Positions 1-8,409 of a stretch of 64,000 nucleotides of DNA are shown here, one piece after another. Location: positions 1,269,551 to 1,333,550 of the forward strand of contig NZ_CP013126.1 in NCBI RefSeq assembly GCF_001441165.1, in the 5' to 3' direction. The notes under the pieces are model-generated. The model was given only the letters and a program-made list of their open reading frames with translations. It did no database searches and was not told the origin of the DNA. This DNA comes from Acidipropionibacterium acidipropionici (lineage in GTDB: Bacteria; Actinomycetota; Actinomycetes; Propionibacteriales; Propionibacteriaceae). Numbering within the stretch: position 1 is the first letter of the stretch; each line of letters opens with the position of its first letter. The position numbers were made by a program, and so were the translations under genes.

Positions 1-53
1 GAGTCGGACGAGGTCAGGGCTCACAGGCATGCCACGAGCCTAGTGGGGCCGTC

Positions 54-1337
54 TCAGGGGCGAAGGTCGATGGTGCGGTAGGCGCGCTCCTGCTCGCCCG
101 TGTAGATCTGACGCGGTCGCCAGATCTTGTTGCTGGTGGCCAGCTGCTCGCGGTAGTGGGCGATCCAGCCGGGCAGTCGCCCGATGGCGAAGAGCACCGT
201 GAACATGTTCACCGGGAAGCCCATCGCCTCGTAGATGAGGCCCGAGTAGAAGTCGACATTCGGGTAGAGCTTGCGCTCCCTGAAGTAGTCGTCTGACAGC
301 GCCACCTCCTCCAGCTCCTGAGCGATCTCCAGCAGGTCCTGACGGCCGGAGTGGAGTTTGAGGATGTTGTCGGCGTGCTCCTTGATGATCGCGGCGCGCG
401 GATCGTAGTTCTTGTAGATCCGGTGGCCGAAGCCCATCAGCTTCACATTGGACTTGTTGTCCTTCACCTTGGCGACGAACTCGCGGGTCGACAGGCCGGA
501 GTCCCTGATGTACTGCAGCATCTCGATGACGGCCTGATTGGCGCCGCCGTGCTTCGGCCCGGACAGGGCGTTGGTCCCGGCCGAGATGGCCGAGTAGAGA
601 TTGGCCCCCGAGGATCCGACCATCCGCACCGTCGACGTCGAGCAGTTCTGCTCGTGGTCGACGTGGAGGATGAGCAGCACCTCCAGGGCCCGGGTGATCT
701 CGTCGTTGAACTCATAGGGCTCGGTGGGGAAACCGAAGCTCATCCGGATGAAGTTCTCGATGTAGGACAGCGAGTTGTCCGGGTAGAGGGTGGGCTGGCC
801 CACCGAGTTCTTGTAGGAGAAGGCGGCCAGGGTCGGCATCTTCGCGATGAGCCGGTCGGTGGCGTTCTCCACCTGGTCGGGATCGGTGCCGGCGCTCTTC
901 TCGGAGAAGGTGGACAGGGCCATGATCCCGGCCGCCAGCACCGGCATCGGGTGGGAGCGGCGGGGAAAGCAGCGGAACAGGTCTCGCATCCGCTCGTCGA
1001 TGAGGGTGGAGCGGCGGATCCGCTCCTCGAAGACCTGGAGTTCGGACGCCGTGGGAAGCTCCCCGTAGATCACCAGGTAGGCGGTCTCCAGGTAGGTGGA
1101 GTGCCTGGCGAGCTGCTCGATCGGATAGCCGCGGTATCGCAGGACGCCATTGTCGCCGTCGATGTAGGTGATCTTCGAGTCACACGAGGCCGTGCTGACG
1201 AAGGCCGGGTCGAGAAACAGGTTCCCGGTCCGGTTGAGGAATCCCGAGGCGTCGTAGCCGATCTGGCCGTCGCTGGCGACCACTCTGTCGAACTCGAACT
1301 CGGTGTCGCCGTCGATGAAACGTGCGGTCTCGCTCAT
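54..1337 (-). CDS. gltA: Citrate synthase (type I/GltA family)
   Basis: Condenses oxaloacetate and acetyl-CoA to citrate, the entry step of the TCA cycle, in the cytoplasm. The product is 427 residues, the same length as the classical hexameric GltA. The family blocks are present: an N-terminal beta domain, the GPKHGGANQAV region with its histidine, and MGFGHRIYKNYDPRA with the second catalytic histidine. An open frame continues 76 codons upstream, but the second of two adjacent ATGs (1337) has a GGAAGGA site five bases before it, so I start there. The upstream extension reads as leader, not protein. No gene follows before the window edge. Very sure of the family. Confidence 0.96.
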   Translation of the reverse strand: MSETARFIDGDTEFEFDRVVASDGQIGYDASGFLNRTGNLFLDPAFVSTASCDSKITYIDGDNGVLRYRGYPIEQLARHSTYLETAYLVIYGELPTASELQVFEERIRRSTLIDERMRDLFRCFPRRSHPMPVLAAGIMALSTFSEKSAGTDPDQVENATDRLIAKMPTLAAFSYKNSVGQPTLYPDNSLSYIENFIRMSFGFPTEPYEFNDEITRALEVLLILHVDHEQNCSTSTVRMVGSSGANLYSAISAGTNALSGPKHGGANQAVIEMLQYIRDSGLSTREFVAKVKDNKSNVKLMGFGHRIYKNYDPRAAIIKEHADNILKLHSGRQDLLEIAQELEEVALSDDYFRERKLYPNVDFYSGLIYEAMGFPVNMFTVLFAIGRLPGWIAHYREQLATSNKIWRPRQIYTGEQERAYRTIDLRP

Positions 1338-1537
1338 CATGTTCCTTCCCGGGGCTGGCCCCGACGGGTCCTGCTGGCGGCCGGGCGCAGGATCCCCATT
1401 GTCGGGGCTGATCCTGAGTTGCGCGGCGGCCCTTGTCGCGGCATCCCGAGAGTCGTGGGGGAAGCCATTCCGACGCCCGGCACCGCTGGATCCTCCCACC
1501 GGTGTCGGACGTCGGCTTGTGAAATATTGCACATCCA

Positions 1538-1565
1538 AGGCTACGGGCGGTTGCACGATTGTCAA
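1538..1565 (-). promoter_or_regulatory. Putative promoter of gltA
   Basis: On the minus strand a perfect TTGACA (1560-1565) is followed after 16 bases by TAGCCT (1538-1543). This would give a leader of nearly 200 bases before the citrate synthase start. The remaining gene-free sequence from 1341 to 1722 shows no other feature I recognise. Confidence 0.4.
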
Positions 1566-1722
1566 CGTCGATTCGTGCTCAGCGTGACGCCGCGCGATCC
1601 GGTCGGATGGAGTGCCGGATGCGCCCCTCGGTCACGGAGCCGGTCTCGGATCGCCTGCGGAACGCGGGTTCAGGCCGTGAACGGGGCGAGACACCCGGTT
1701 GCGCGGGGGATCCGGGAGGCGA

Positions 1723-2814
1723 TCAGCCCAGCACGGTGTACCTGACCGGGATCACCCCGGAACCTGTGCTCGCGATCGAGGAGAAGGCGGCCGTGGACAG
1801 GTCCAGGCAGCGACCCGAGACGTAGGGCCCGCGATCATTGATCCGCACCACGGTCGACTTCCCGTTCGCCGGGTTGGTCACCCGCACCCTGGTGTTGAAC
1901 CTCAGAGTCTTGTGCGCGGCGGTGAAGGCGTTGGTGTTGAACCGCTCGCCGTTGGCGGTGAGCTGGTCCTCGTCGTAGTAGGAGGCCAGGCACGATCCGG
2001 TCGTGGTGGCCTGTCCTTCACCCGAGGCGCTGGCCGACGAGGCGGCGCTCCCGGGCTTCGACGCCGACAGGTAGGCGCTGGTCACCCAGCGGGCCGCCCC
2101 CTTGACGACCACCTGGGTGCGTCCGCCGCGCGCCGTCCCGGTGTACTTCAGGGCGGTGCCCTTGGAGACGGTGCCGACGTATCGGGAGCCGCTCGAGGCG
2201 GTCCACAGGTTCAAGGTGGTGGTGGCGTACCGGGTGCCGACGGTCGAGGGTGCGGAATTGCCGGTGGGCACGCTGGAGGATGTGGACGCCGGTGCGGCCG
2301 ACACCTGGGAGGCAGACAGATAGTTCCCGTGGACCCAGCCCGACCCCTTGTCGGAGGTCACCGCGGCCCAGTCCCCGGAGACCTTGCCGGTCCGGTTCAC
2401 CTCCGTACCGGCCGGGAGTGTGGCCAGAACCCGCGCGGTGGTGCCTGCGCCGGCGCGCAGGTTGAGGTTGGCGGTGGTCCAGGCCGATCCGGTGGCGCTG
2501 GTCGTCGTCGTGCTGGGGGTGTATCCGCCTCCGGCGAGGTATCTGGTCGACACCCAGGCCTTGCGGCCCTGATAGTTCACCGGCGTCCAACCGTTGATCG
2601 AGGATCCGGTGGCGGCCACCTCGTCGCCCGGGTACAGGACGCCGATCCTCGCGTTCGACGTGCCGGGGCCGGTCCGGACGTTGACGGCGGCGCTGGCATG
2701 GAGGGTCGTGGTGGCGGCCTGGGCGATCGAGCCGACGATCGCCGGGACGCCGGCGGTGAGCACGACTCCCAGCGCGACGGTCGCGGAGAGTCCGCGCAGC
2801 TTCTGCAGAATCAC
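1723..2814 (-). CDS. Secreted SH3-repeat protein with RlpA-like barrel
   Basis: Exported cell-wall protein of about 363 residues. A signal peptide (ends near SIAQA) is followed by three bacterial SH3 (SH3_3) modules, each with an NxRxGPGTS- or TLNLWTASSG-like core and separated by Ala/Ser/Thr-rich linkers. The last 90 residues form a double-psi beta-barrel of the RlpA type, with SCLASYYDEDQLTANGERF, VRVTNPANGKS and RINDRGPY...RCLDLS. RlpA proteins bind or cleave glycan strands lacking stem peptides; whether this one is enzymatic is not clear, and the barrel may only bind. A longer ATG start exists at 2835 without a ribosome site, whereas the GTG at 2814 is preceded by AGAGGAAG at proper distance and leaves a normal signal peptide, so I prefer it. 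Confidence 0.85.
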   Translation of the reverse strand: MILQKLRGLSATVALGVVLTAGVPAIVGSIAQAATTTLHASAAVNVRTGPGTSNARIGVLYPGDEVAATGSSINGWTPVNYQGRKAWVSTRYLAGGGYTPSTTTTSATGSAWTTANLNLRAGAGTTARVLATLPAGTEVNRTGKVSGDWAAVTSDKGSGWVHGNYLSASQVSAAPASTSSSVPTGNSAPSTVGTRYATTTLNLWTASSGSRYVGTVSKGTALKYTGTARGGRTQVVVKGAARWVTSAYLSASKPGSAASSASASGEGQATTTGSCLASYYDEDQLTANGERFNTNAFTAAHKTLRFNTRVRVTNPANGKSTVVRINDRGPYVSGRCLDLSTAAFSSIASTGSGVIPVRYTVLG

Positions 2815-3272
2815 GGGGCAACTTCCTCTCGCCATGCGGCGTCGGGACTCGAGATCCCACCGGTCGGCGCGACCTCTGCGTTGCGCTGCACACTAGGAAG
2901 ACCCTCGGCCCGACCCCAACCAGGTTGAGAGTTGTCGGCGTGGCGTCATGTGCCCGTGATGACGACTTCGAAGGCCGTGGGAGCGGCGCATCGGTGGCGC
3001 CGCTCCAACCCTCGACCCGGGGTCAACGGTGAGAGTTCTGCGGACATGACCCCTGACGATGGCGTCGCGGCGAGAGGCAGTTCCCGAGCGCGGTCGCAGA
3101 CCCGACCCGCAGCGGCGGGCCGGCGACGCTGACTCGACCGGCGTCGAAGATGCCGCTACGAGGGGTAGCGAGCGCCTGCGCGAGCGAAGGGGACTGCCGA
3201 GCGCGCCCTCAGACCCGGCCCGTTCGAGGAGGCAGGAGCGAAGCGACGTGGAGGGGTCGCCCCTTCCATTGA
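2815..3272. other. Gene-free interval
   Basis: 458 bases between the RlpA-like gene and the L,D-transpeptidase gene. All six frames contain only shadow ORFs. Near 3250-3267 an imperfect GGAGGGG/CCCCTTCC hairpin could end transcription of some minus-strand read-through. A similar GGGGTCGCCCC stretch recurs near 12340. I see no RNA gene. Confidence 0.4.
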
Positions 3273-4484
3273 TCACACAGCGCTGAGCTTCTGCCACCCG
3301 GCCCAGTCGTAGCACCAGCAGCCGATGCCCTCGTAGGGCTTGAAGGTGCGGCTGGAGCCCGTGTTCACCACGACGTCGCCGGCCCGGCAGAAGTTGAACA
3401 GCCACTGGCCGTCGGCCATCGAGGTGCCGACGCAGCCGTGGGAGACGTTCGCCGATCCCTGCTGGCCCTCCGACCACGGCGCGGCGTGGATGAACTCACC
3501 GGTGTAGGTGACCCGCATCGCCCACTTGACGTCTAGCTTGTAGTAGTCGGGGTCGCCCTTCGGGATGCCGACCGTCGCGGAGTCCATGGTGAGTGCCGAG
3601 TCGCGCTCGATGATCACCTTGGTGCCGGACCGGGTGGCGAAGTTCGCCTTGCCGGTGGTGATCGGGATGGTCTTGACGGTGCTGCCGTTCTTCGTGACGC
3701 GCATCTTGTAGTTGGCGATGTCGACGTACAGGATCCGGGAGTCGCCGATGGTGATGTTGCCGGAGATGTTGTCCTGGATGAAGCGATGGCTGGACGTCGG
3801 CAGCCCGGCCACCTTGCCGGTCACGGTGACCTTCGTCCCCGCCTTCCAGTAGTCCTTGGGGCGCCACATGAGCTGGGTGTTGTCGGTCCAGCCCCAGGCC
3901 CCCTCCTGCTGGGGGGTCGTGGTGATGGTCATGGCGGACTGGATGGCCTTGCGCTTGGCGGCGTCGACCACCTCGTTCTCGAATTTGATGATCACCGGCA
4001 TGCCGACGCCGACGTCCATGTCCTCGTAGAGCAGGTTCGTGGTGTTGGAGTCGCCGTTCATGACGGTGACCTTCGAGGTGGACTTCGAGGATCCGGTCTG
4101 GCCGGTGATCGTGGCGACGACGGTGTAGGTGCCGCCGAGTCGGAAGGGGACCTTCGGGGTCCAGACCTTCTTGGGATCATTGCCGGACAGTGCGCCGTCG
4201 ACCGACTCGCCGTCGGCGTTGGTGACGGCCACCGAGGTCAGGGTGCCGTTCGCCACGGCGAAGGTCAGCGTGTCCGCGGGCTGGACGGCCGTCAGCGGGT
4301 GCTGCGCCGAGACGGTCACAGTCGCCGGGCTCGGCTTCGGCGTGGCGGACGGCGTCGTCTTCGCGGACGCCTCCTTGCCCGCAGTCCCGGCGGTCTTCGA
4401 CTTGGTGCTGCACCCGGCAATCACCAGCGGTACCAGGGCGGCACCGCTGGCGATCACGGAACGTCGGGTGGGGAATGACGGCAC
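3273..4484 (-). CDS. L,D-transpeptidase lipoprotein (YkuD, Ig-like domain)
   Basis: Cell-envelope enzyme that forms 3-3 cross-links in peptidoglycan or attaches proteins to it. The 403-residue product begins with a twin-arginine-like stretch (PTRRSVIASG) and a lipobox VIAGC (Cys25), so it should be a lipoprotein. A Ser/Thr/Lys linker leads to two beta-rich Ig-like domains (about 55-250) as in mycobacterial LdtMt2. A YkuD catalytic domain follows, with HAAPW and SHGCVGTSMADG; Cys351 is the expected nucleophile. The C-terminal tail with CWCYDWAGW resembles the extension seen in actinobacterial Ldts. It is transcribed away from a small iron-box-linked membrane gene. Confident of the family; physiological role inferred. 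Confidence 0.93.
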   Translation of the reverse strand: MPSFPTRRSVIASGAALVPLVIAGCSTKSKTAGTAGKEASAKTTPSATPKPSPATVTVSAQHPLTAVQPADTLTFAVANGTLTSVAVTNADGESVDGALSGNDPKKVWTPKVPFRLGGTYTVVATITGQTGSSKSTSKVTVMNGDSNTTNLLYEDMDVGVGMPVIIKFENEVVDAAKRKAIQSAMTITTTPQQEGAWGWTDNTQLMWRPKDYWKAGTKVTVTGKVAGLPTSSHRFIQDNISGNITIGDSRILYVDIANYKMRVTKNGSTVKTIPITTGKANFATRSGTKVIIERDSALTMDSATVGIPKGDPDYYKLDVKWAMRVTYTGEFIHAAPWSEGQQGSANVSHGCVGTSMADGQWLFNFCRAGDVVVNTGSSRTFKPYEGIGCWCYDWAGWQKLSAV

Positions 4485-4743
4485 GGATGCCTCCAGCAGA
4501 TCGGGTCTCGAGGATGGCCGCCGCAGTACGGTTTCGAGTCAGGTACTGGCGGTCGGCTGCAGACTATGGTAACCCGCCAACTGTCCGTCCTCATATCGGC
4601 GGCCTGTGACTGCCCCCTGACGCGGACGTCCCGCCCCGCCGAGGAGGAGGGACGGGACGTCGTGCGGAATCGTGTGAAACGGTGCAGCGAGGCGGCGCGG
4701 CCGGATGGTGCAGCGAGCGGTGTCGCGCCGCCTCAGGCGGCGA

Positions 4744-5289
4744 TCAGGCCGCGGAACCCTGCTTCGGCTTGAGGACGAACCAGCCGAGGACGGCCAGGAC
4801 GACGGCGAGCACCAGGGCGCCGATACCGACCGAGATGGCGATGGTGCCGAGCAGCCACCAGCCGAAGGCGTTGAGCAGCATGCCGCGCAGCGAGTTGCCC
4901 ATGAAGAGGGTCTGGCGGGCGGCGCCGAGTTCGGTGCACTCGGTGGTGTTCTTCTTGGCGGCATCGGCGGAGCAGGCGATGTACTCGCCGGAGACCTCCT
5001 CGTAGGTCTTGCCGTTGGCGGCGGCGTTCATGTGGGCCTGGATGTAGTGGTTGGCGAAGGCCTCGGCCTGGGGGCCGGTGGTCATCGGCTTGCCAGCGTA
5101 CTTCTCCAGGGTGTCCTTCATGTCCTGGCTCGTCAGGGACTTGCCCGACGGCATGGTGATCTTCTGCTGCGACAGCTGGTCGGTCACGAAGCTGTGATCG
5201 TAGGTGCCTCCGACGATGAGGCCGATTCCGGCGATCGCGAGCACAATCGCGAACACTCGCGAGATGGCCTGGTAGGCGGTGCGGGACAT
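4744..5289 (-). CDS. Unknown two-helix membrane protein
   Basis: 181 residues, no family recognised. One hydrophobic helix near the N terminus (FAIVLAIAGIGLIVGG) and a long C-terminal hydrophobic stretch (LLGTIAISVGIGALVLAVVL) flank an extracytoplasmic loop of about 90 residues holding two cysteines (IAC and TEC) that might form a disulfide. The tail ends with KPKQGSAA. The start ATG has AAGGAACACC in front. The nearest regulatory element is a strong DtxR/IdeR-like iron box about 60 bases upstream of the start, so the gene may respond to iron. No neighbour explains its role. Confidence 0.75.
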   Translation of the reverse strand: MSRTAYQAISRVFAIVLAIAGIGLIVGGTYDHSFVTDQLSQQKITMPSGKSLTSQDMKDTLEKYAGKPMTTGPQAEAFANHYIQAHMNAAANGKTYEEVSGEYIACSADAAKKNTTECTELGAARQTLFMGNSLRGMLLNAFGWWLLGTIAISVGIGALVLAVVLAVLGWFVLKPKQGSAA

Positions 5290-5349
5290 GGTGTTCCTTC
5301 GGGTCGTCTAGGTGCGACGCGGAGACGGGCATCGGCCCCGCGGTGGGCT

Positions 5350-5368
5350 GAAGGTAAACCTAGCCTTA
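5350..5368 (-). promoter_or_regulatory. Putative DtxR/IdeR iron box
   Basis: The 19-bp site matches the actinobacterial iron-box consensus (TTAGGTTAGSCTWACCTWA) at about 15 of 19 positions when read on either strand, including the AGG/CCT arms and central AGG/CCTA. It lies about 60 bp upstream of the minus-strand membrane protein start and about 210 bp upstream of the plus-strand permease start, so the former is the likelier target. Confidence 0.5.
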
Positions 5369-5453
5369 GCGTTTCCGGACCGGACGGCACCCCCCGGTTC
5401 CCTCGAAGCGGGGGTCGTCGAGGGGGGCGCGGAGGCCTTCACCGAGGGCGTCG

Positions 5454-5481
5454 CCAAATTGTCCATACAAATTGGTATTAT
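5454..5481 (+). promoter_or_regulatory. Palindromic operator abutting an extended -10 promoter
   Basis: Arms CCAAxTTGT and ACAAxTTGG, separated by four bases, form a 22-bp inverted repeat (5454-5475). It runs directly into TATTAT (5476-5481), which is preceded by TGG as in extended -10 promoters. The arrangement would let a dimeric regulator (MarR- or TetR-like symmetry) block RNA polymerase. The TauE-type permease gene starts 99 bases downstream. Confidence 0.5.
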
Positions 5482-5579
5482 CCTCGACAAATAACCGTTG
5501 GAGAGAGATGATCCGAGCACGGGGCGAGGTGCTCGGAAGGCTCGTCCCCGGTCGGCGCGGATCAGTGGAGGTGGCGCGG

Positions 5580-6518
5580 ATGACATGGGTCTGGGTGGCT
5601 CTCGTCGTGGTCGCGATGATGATCGCCCTGGACAAGGCCATGCTGCCGGGCGCCGCGATCCTGGGGATCGGGTTCCTTGCTCAGCTCATTCCGGCCAAGG
5701 AAGCCACCGGGATCACCCTTGCCATGTGCATATTGGGCGACTGGATGACGATCTGGGCCTATCGCCGCGACGTTGACTGGAAGACCTTGGGGAGGCTCCT
5801 TCCCAATGTCGTGATCGGCGTCGTGCTGGGCGCGGGGTTCCTCTTCCTGGCCGACGACGCCGTCACCCGCCGGGTCATCGGCGCGATCATCCTGGTATTT
5901 GTCAGCTGGAACCTGGTGGTGATGCTGAACAAACGACGTTCAAGGGTCCCCGGGCGGTTGGTCGTGTCGCCGTCCTCCCAGGTGGTCGCGGCAGGTGCCG
6001 AGGGCGTTCGGGAGGTAATTGGAGCGTCCGCCGAAGGCGAACAAAGCAGTGCGGTGTCTGTGGCTTCCCGATCGGGCCGCGGTGAGGACGCCGTGGCGGG
6101 CCCGCAGGGCCCCGACGCCGTCGCATCGGCCCGCCAGGCGGGTGAGGCGGCCGCGCCGACCTCGGCGACCCGTCTCAAACGGTCGGTCTTCGGGAGTCTG
6201 GCGGGATTCACCACGATGGTCGCCAACGCGGGCGGACCGGTCACCTCGATGTACTTCATGACCGAGGGGTTCCCGGTCCGCCTCTTCCTGGGCACCGGGG
6301 CGTGGTTCTACCTGGTGCTCAACCTGGTGAAACTCCCCTTCTCGATCGGCCTGGGGATGCTGACCACCAAGTATCTGGTGCCTCTGCTCATCGCGATCCC
6401 CTTCATGATCGCCACCGTGGCGCTGGGGCGGTGGGTCTCGGGGAGGATCAACAAGGCGGTCTTCGATGCGCTGGTCATCGTGCTGACTCTCGTGACTGCC
6501 GTCACGCTGCTGATCTGA
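5580..6518 (+). CDS. TauE/SafE (TSUP) family permease
   Basis: Integral membrane protein of 312 residues from the sulfite exporter TauE/SafE family, whose members move sulfite, sulfoacetate or other organic anions. The N-terminal half (WVALVVVAMMIALDKAMLPG, ATGITLAMCILGDW) and C-terminal half (FGSLAGFTTMVANAGGP, MYFMTEGFPVRLFLGT) carry the two repeated family motifs. They are joined by an unusually long hydrophilic loop of about 80 residues rich in Ser, Ala and Gly. I start at the ATG preceded by GGAGGTGG; an in-frame ATG at 5472 overlaps the promoter palindrome and lacks a ribosome site. The substrate cannot be read from sequence. The 3' end contains a 30-bp tandem duplication across the stop codon. 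Confidence 0.88.
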   Translation: MTWVWVALVVVAMMIALDKAMLPGAAILGIGFLAQLIPAKEATGITLAMCILGDWMTIWAYRRDVDWKTLGRLLPNVVIGVVLGAGFLFLADDAVTRRVIGAIILVFVSWNLVVMLNKRRSRVPGRLVVSPSSQVVAAGAEGVREVIGASAEGEQSSAVSVASRSGRGEDAVAGPQGPDAVASARQAGEAAAPTSATRLKRSVFGSLAGFTTMVANAGGPVTSMYFMTEGFPVRLFLGTGAWFYLVLNLVKLPFSIGLGMLTTKYLVPLLIAIPFMIATVALGRWVSGRINKAVFDALVIVLTLVTAVTLLI

Positions 6519-6551
6519 CCAGTGACAGCCGTCACGCTGCTGATCTGATCA
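6492..6551 (+). repeat. 30-bp tandem duplication across the permease stop codon
   Basis: Two copies of a 30-bp unit (6492-6521, 6522-6551) differ at about three positions. Each contains GTGAC-xGCC-GTCAC symmetry and a TGA stop. The second copy is non-coding, so the duplication leaves the protein intact. Confidence 0.8.
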
Positions 6552-6653
6552 CGGACCGAGCCGACGCATCGGCCGTCCTCAGGAAGCCGAGAGCCGATAG
6601 TGTTCTGCCACCTACGGGCCACGGTGGTCCCGCATGGCAGACAGGACACAGGG

Positions 6654-7397
6654 ATGAAGAACTCGATCCGGTGCGGCGTTGCCGCCCTCATCACGACACT
6701 GGCGCTCGGCGGTCTGGCCGGGTGCGGTGGCAATGACAACGCCACCTCCTCGTCGAGCGGGTCGGCGTCGTCCGCGGCGTCGAAGGTGGCTCCGAAGGCG
6801 ACCAAGGCGTCCTTCCCCTACAAGGAGGGGACCATCGACGCCAAGGACCTTGTCAGCCGGATCGGCGCCGCCCAGAAGAAGCTCAAGAGCTACCACTCGG
6901 AGGGGACGGTCGCGATGGCCAACGATGGCCAGAGTGCGACCATCAAGGTCGTCGGGGACACCGACATGAGCGATCCGGACAAGCCCCTGACGCACTCGAC
7001 GATCACTGGCGCGGGCCAGAACATGGAGACCGTCTCGGACGGCACGACGACCTGGGTGAAGACCGGGGGCAAGTGGGTCTCCAGCGACTCAGCGCAGAAC
7101 GGCGGCTACAACCAGGCGATGGCGCTCTCCCAGCTGGCTGACGCCGCGACCTCGGCTCAGTACAAGGGCAAGGATTCCCAGGGCCACCACTTCGTCCTCC
7201 AGCTCGACGGCACGAAGATGGCCGGCGCCTCCTCCGGCGCCTCCTCCCTGGGGACGGTTCCGGCCGAGTACTGGACCGACGACGATCTGACGCCGACCAA
7301 GACGAAGATGACGATCACCAGCGCCGGAATCAAGAGCACGATCGAGATGACGATGTCGAAGTTCAACGAACCGGTGACGATCCCCAAGGTGAAGTGA
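6654..7397 (+). CDS. Lipoprotein, LppX/LprG-like
   Basis: Exported lipoprotein of about 247 residues with signal peptide and lipobox LAGC (Cys24), followed by a Ser/Ala-rich spacer. The remainder is a beta-rich fold with DGTTTWVKTGGKWV and VPAEYWTDDDLTPTKTKM, the pattern of the LppX/LprG/LolA-like lipid-carrying lipoproteins of Actinobacteria. These proteins carry lipids or lipoglycans across the periplasm. The first in-frame ATG at 6600 would place 18 extra residues before the signal peptide; the ATG at 6654 follows an AGGACACAGGG stretch and gives a normal signal peptide. Family call moderate; function inferred from fold resemblance. Confidence 0.7.
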   Translation: MKNSIRCGVAALITTLALGGLAGCGGNDNATSSSSGSASSAASKVAPKATKASFPYKEGTIDAKDLVSRIGAAQKKLKSYHSEGTVAMANDGQSATIKVVGDTDMSDPDKPLTHSTITGAGQNMETVSDGTTTWVKTGGKWVSSDSAQNGGYNQAMALSQLADAATSAQYKGKDSQGHHFVLQLDGTKMAGASSGASSLGTVPAEYWTDDDLTPTKTKMTITSAGIKSTIEMTMSKFNEPVTIPKVK

Positions 7398-7446
7398 TCC
7401 GGTCTGCTCGCCGTAGACTTCCCGGGTGCCACTGGCTGGAGATGCG

Positions 7447-7575
7447 ATGAGCGAACCCGACGACAACGAGCCCGAGCCGAGGGACCGTCTCACCTGGGCG
7501 CTGGTGTGGGGGATGGGGATCATCGGCGTCATCGTCGTGATCGTCTGGCTCGGGATGATCCTGTTCATCCGCTGA
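7447..7575 (+). CDS. Small single-span membrane protein
   Basis: 42-residue ORF: an acidic, proline-containing N terminus (MSEPDDNEPEPRDR) followed by one strongly hydrophobic helix (ALVWGMGIIGVIVVIVWLGM). CTGGAG lies at ribosome-site distance before the ATG. The gene follows the lipoprotein by 49 bases on the same strand and could be cotranscribed. No family recognised; small actinobacterial membrane proteins of this kind are common but mostly uncharacterised. Confidence 0.6.
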   Translation: MSEPDDNEPEPRDRLTWALVWGMGIIGVIVVIVWLGMILFIR

Positions 7576-7602
7576 TCGGCAGCACTGGGACGTGGTCGAA
7601 TC

Positions 7603-8328
7603 TCAGGTGCCGAAGAGATCCTCGACAGGTGCGATGAGGTCGGGATCCGACGGGTCGATCCGGCGCACATTGTTGACCCTCGGATCGACCCGGTAGGTGC
7701 CCAGGCCTCCCGCGATCCGGGCGGCGTCGTCGGCGGCCAGACTCACCAGCCCCTGGACGCTCGTCTCGTCGAGCTTGCCGGGGGCCAGCCATTCGTCGAG
7801 GCTGTCCTCGCCGAGGAAGACCGGCATGCGGTCGTGCACCTCCCCGGCCGAATCGGTGGACGTCGTCGTGACGATCGCCACGGTGACGAGCCAGCCGTCG
7901 TCGGTCCTGGTGGCGGCGGCCACCGAGGCGGCGTTGAGAAGCCGGCCGTCGGCGTGGATCCAGTGCGGCACTTTCTTGCTGCCCTGCTCGGTCCACTCGT
8001 AGTAGCCGGTCATCGGGGTGATGCAGCGCTGGGACTTCATGGCGTTTCGGAACATGCCGTTGGTGGCGACGGTCTCCAGCCGTGCGTTGATCGGCCGGGG
8101 GCCCTTCTCCTTGGCCCAGGAGGGCTTGAATCCCCATTTCGCAGGCTCCAGGACGCGGACGCCGGCGGGGGAGTCGGCGTCCTGATCGGGCCGGGCGCGC
8201 AGGACCGGGACCATGGTTGACGGCGCGATCGAGTAGCGCGGCGTCCATCCGTCGATGTCCTCGCCGATGGCGCGGTAGACCCGTGCCAGGTCGGCCGCCC
8301 CCAATGAGAGTCCGTACCGTCCGCACAT
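7603..8328 (-). CDS. yedK: SRAP family abasic-site processing protein (YedK/HMCES)
   Basis: The product (241 residues) begins MCGRYGLS: in this family Met is removed and Cys2 forms a stable thiazolidine cross-link with abasic sites in single-stranded DNA, shielding them. Other conserved parts are visible: RYSIAPS, the WGFKPSWAKE block, NARLETVA, RCITPMTGYYEW (catalytic Glu) and HDRMPVFL (conserved His). Length and order match YedK/HMCES. AAGGAGTTCCC lies upstream of the ATG at suitable distance. It stands alone between unrelated genes. Confidence 0.95.
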   Translation of the reverse strand: MCGRYGLSLGAADLARVYRAIGEDIDGWTPRYSIAPSTMVPVLRARPDQDADSPAGVRVLEPAKWGFKPSWAKEKGPRPINARLETVATNGMFRNAMKSQRCITPMTGYYEWTEQGSKKVPHWIHADGRLLNAASVAAATRTDDGWLVTVAIVTTTSTDSAGEVHDRMPVFLGEDSLDEWLAPGKLDETSVQGLVSLAADDAARIAGGLGTYRVDPRVNNVRRIDPSDPDLIAPVEDLFGT

Positions 8329-8409
8329 GGGAACTCCTTCCGACGGTGATGCCAGCGCCTCCGCGTCGCGTCTGCGCTGCCGGACGGGTCCAGTGTGCCG
8401 CGAGGGGTC

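Noticed and set aside
351-1745. 464-codon plus-strand ORF opposite gltA
   Set aside because: Antisense shadow of a well-supported citrate synthase; Val/Gly/Asp/Arg-rich composition typical of reversed high-GC codons.
2893-3477. 194-codon minus-strand ORF over the 2.8-3.3 kb gap
   Set aside because: Overlaps the L,D-transpeptidase end in another frame, Arg-rich, no start signal.
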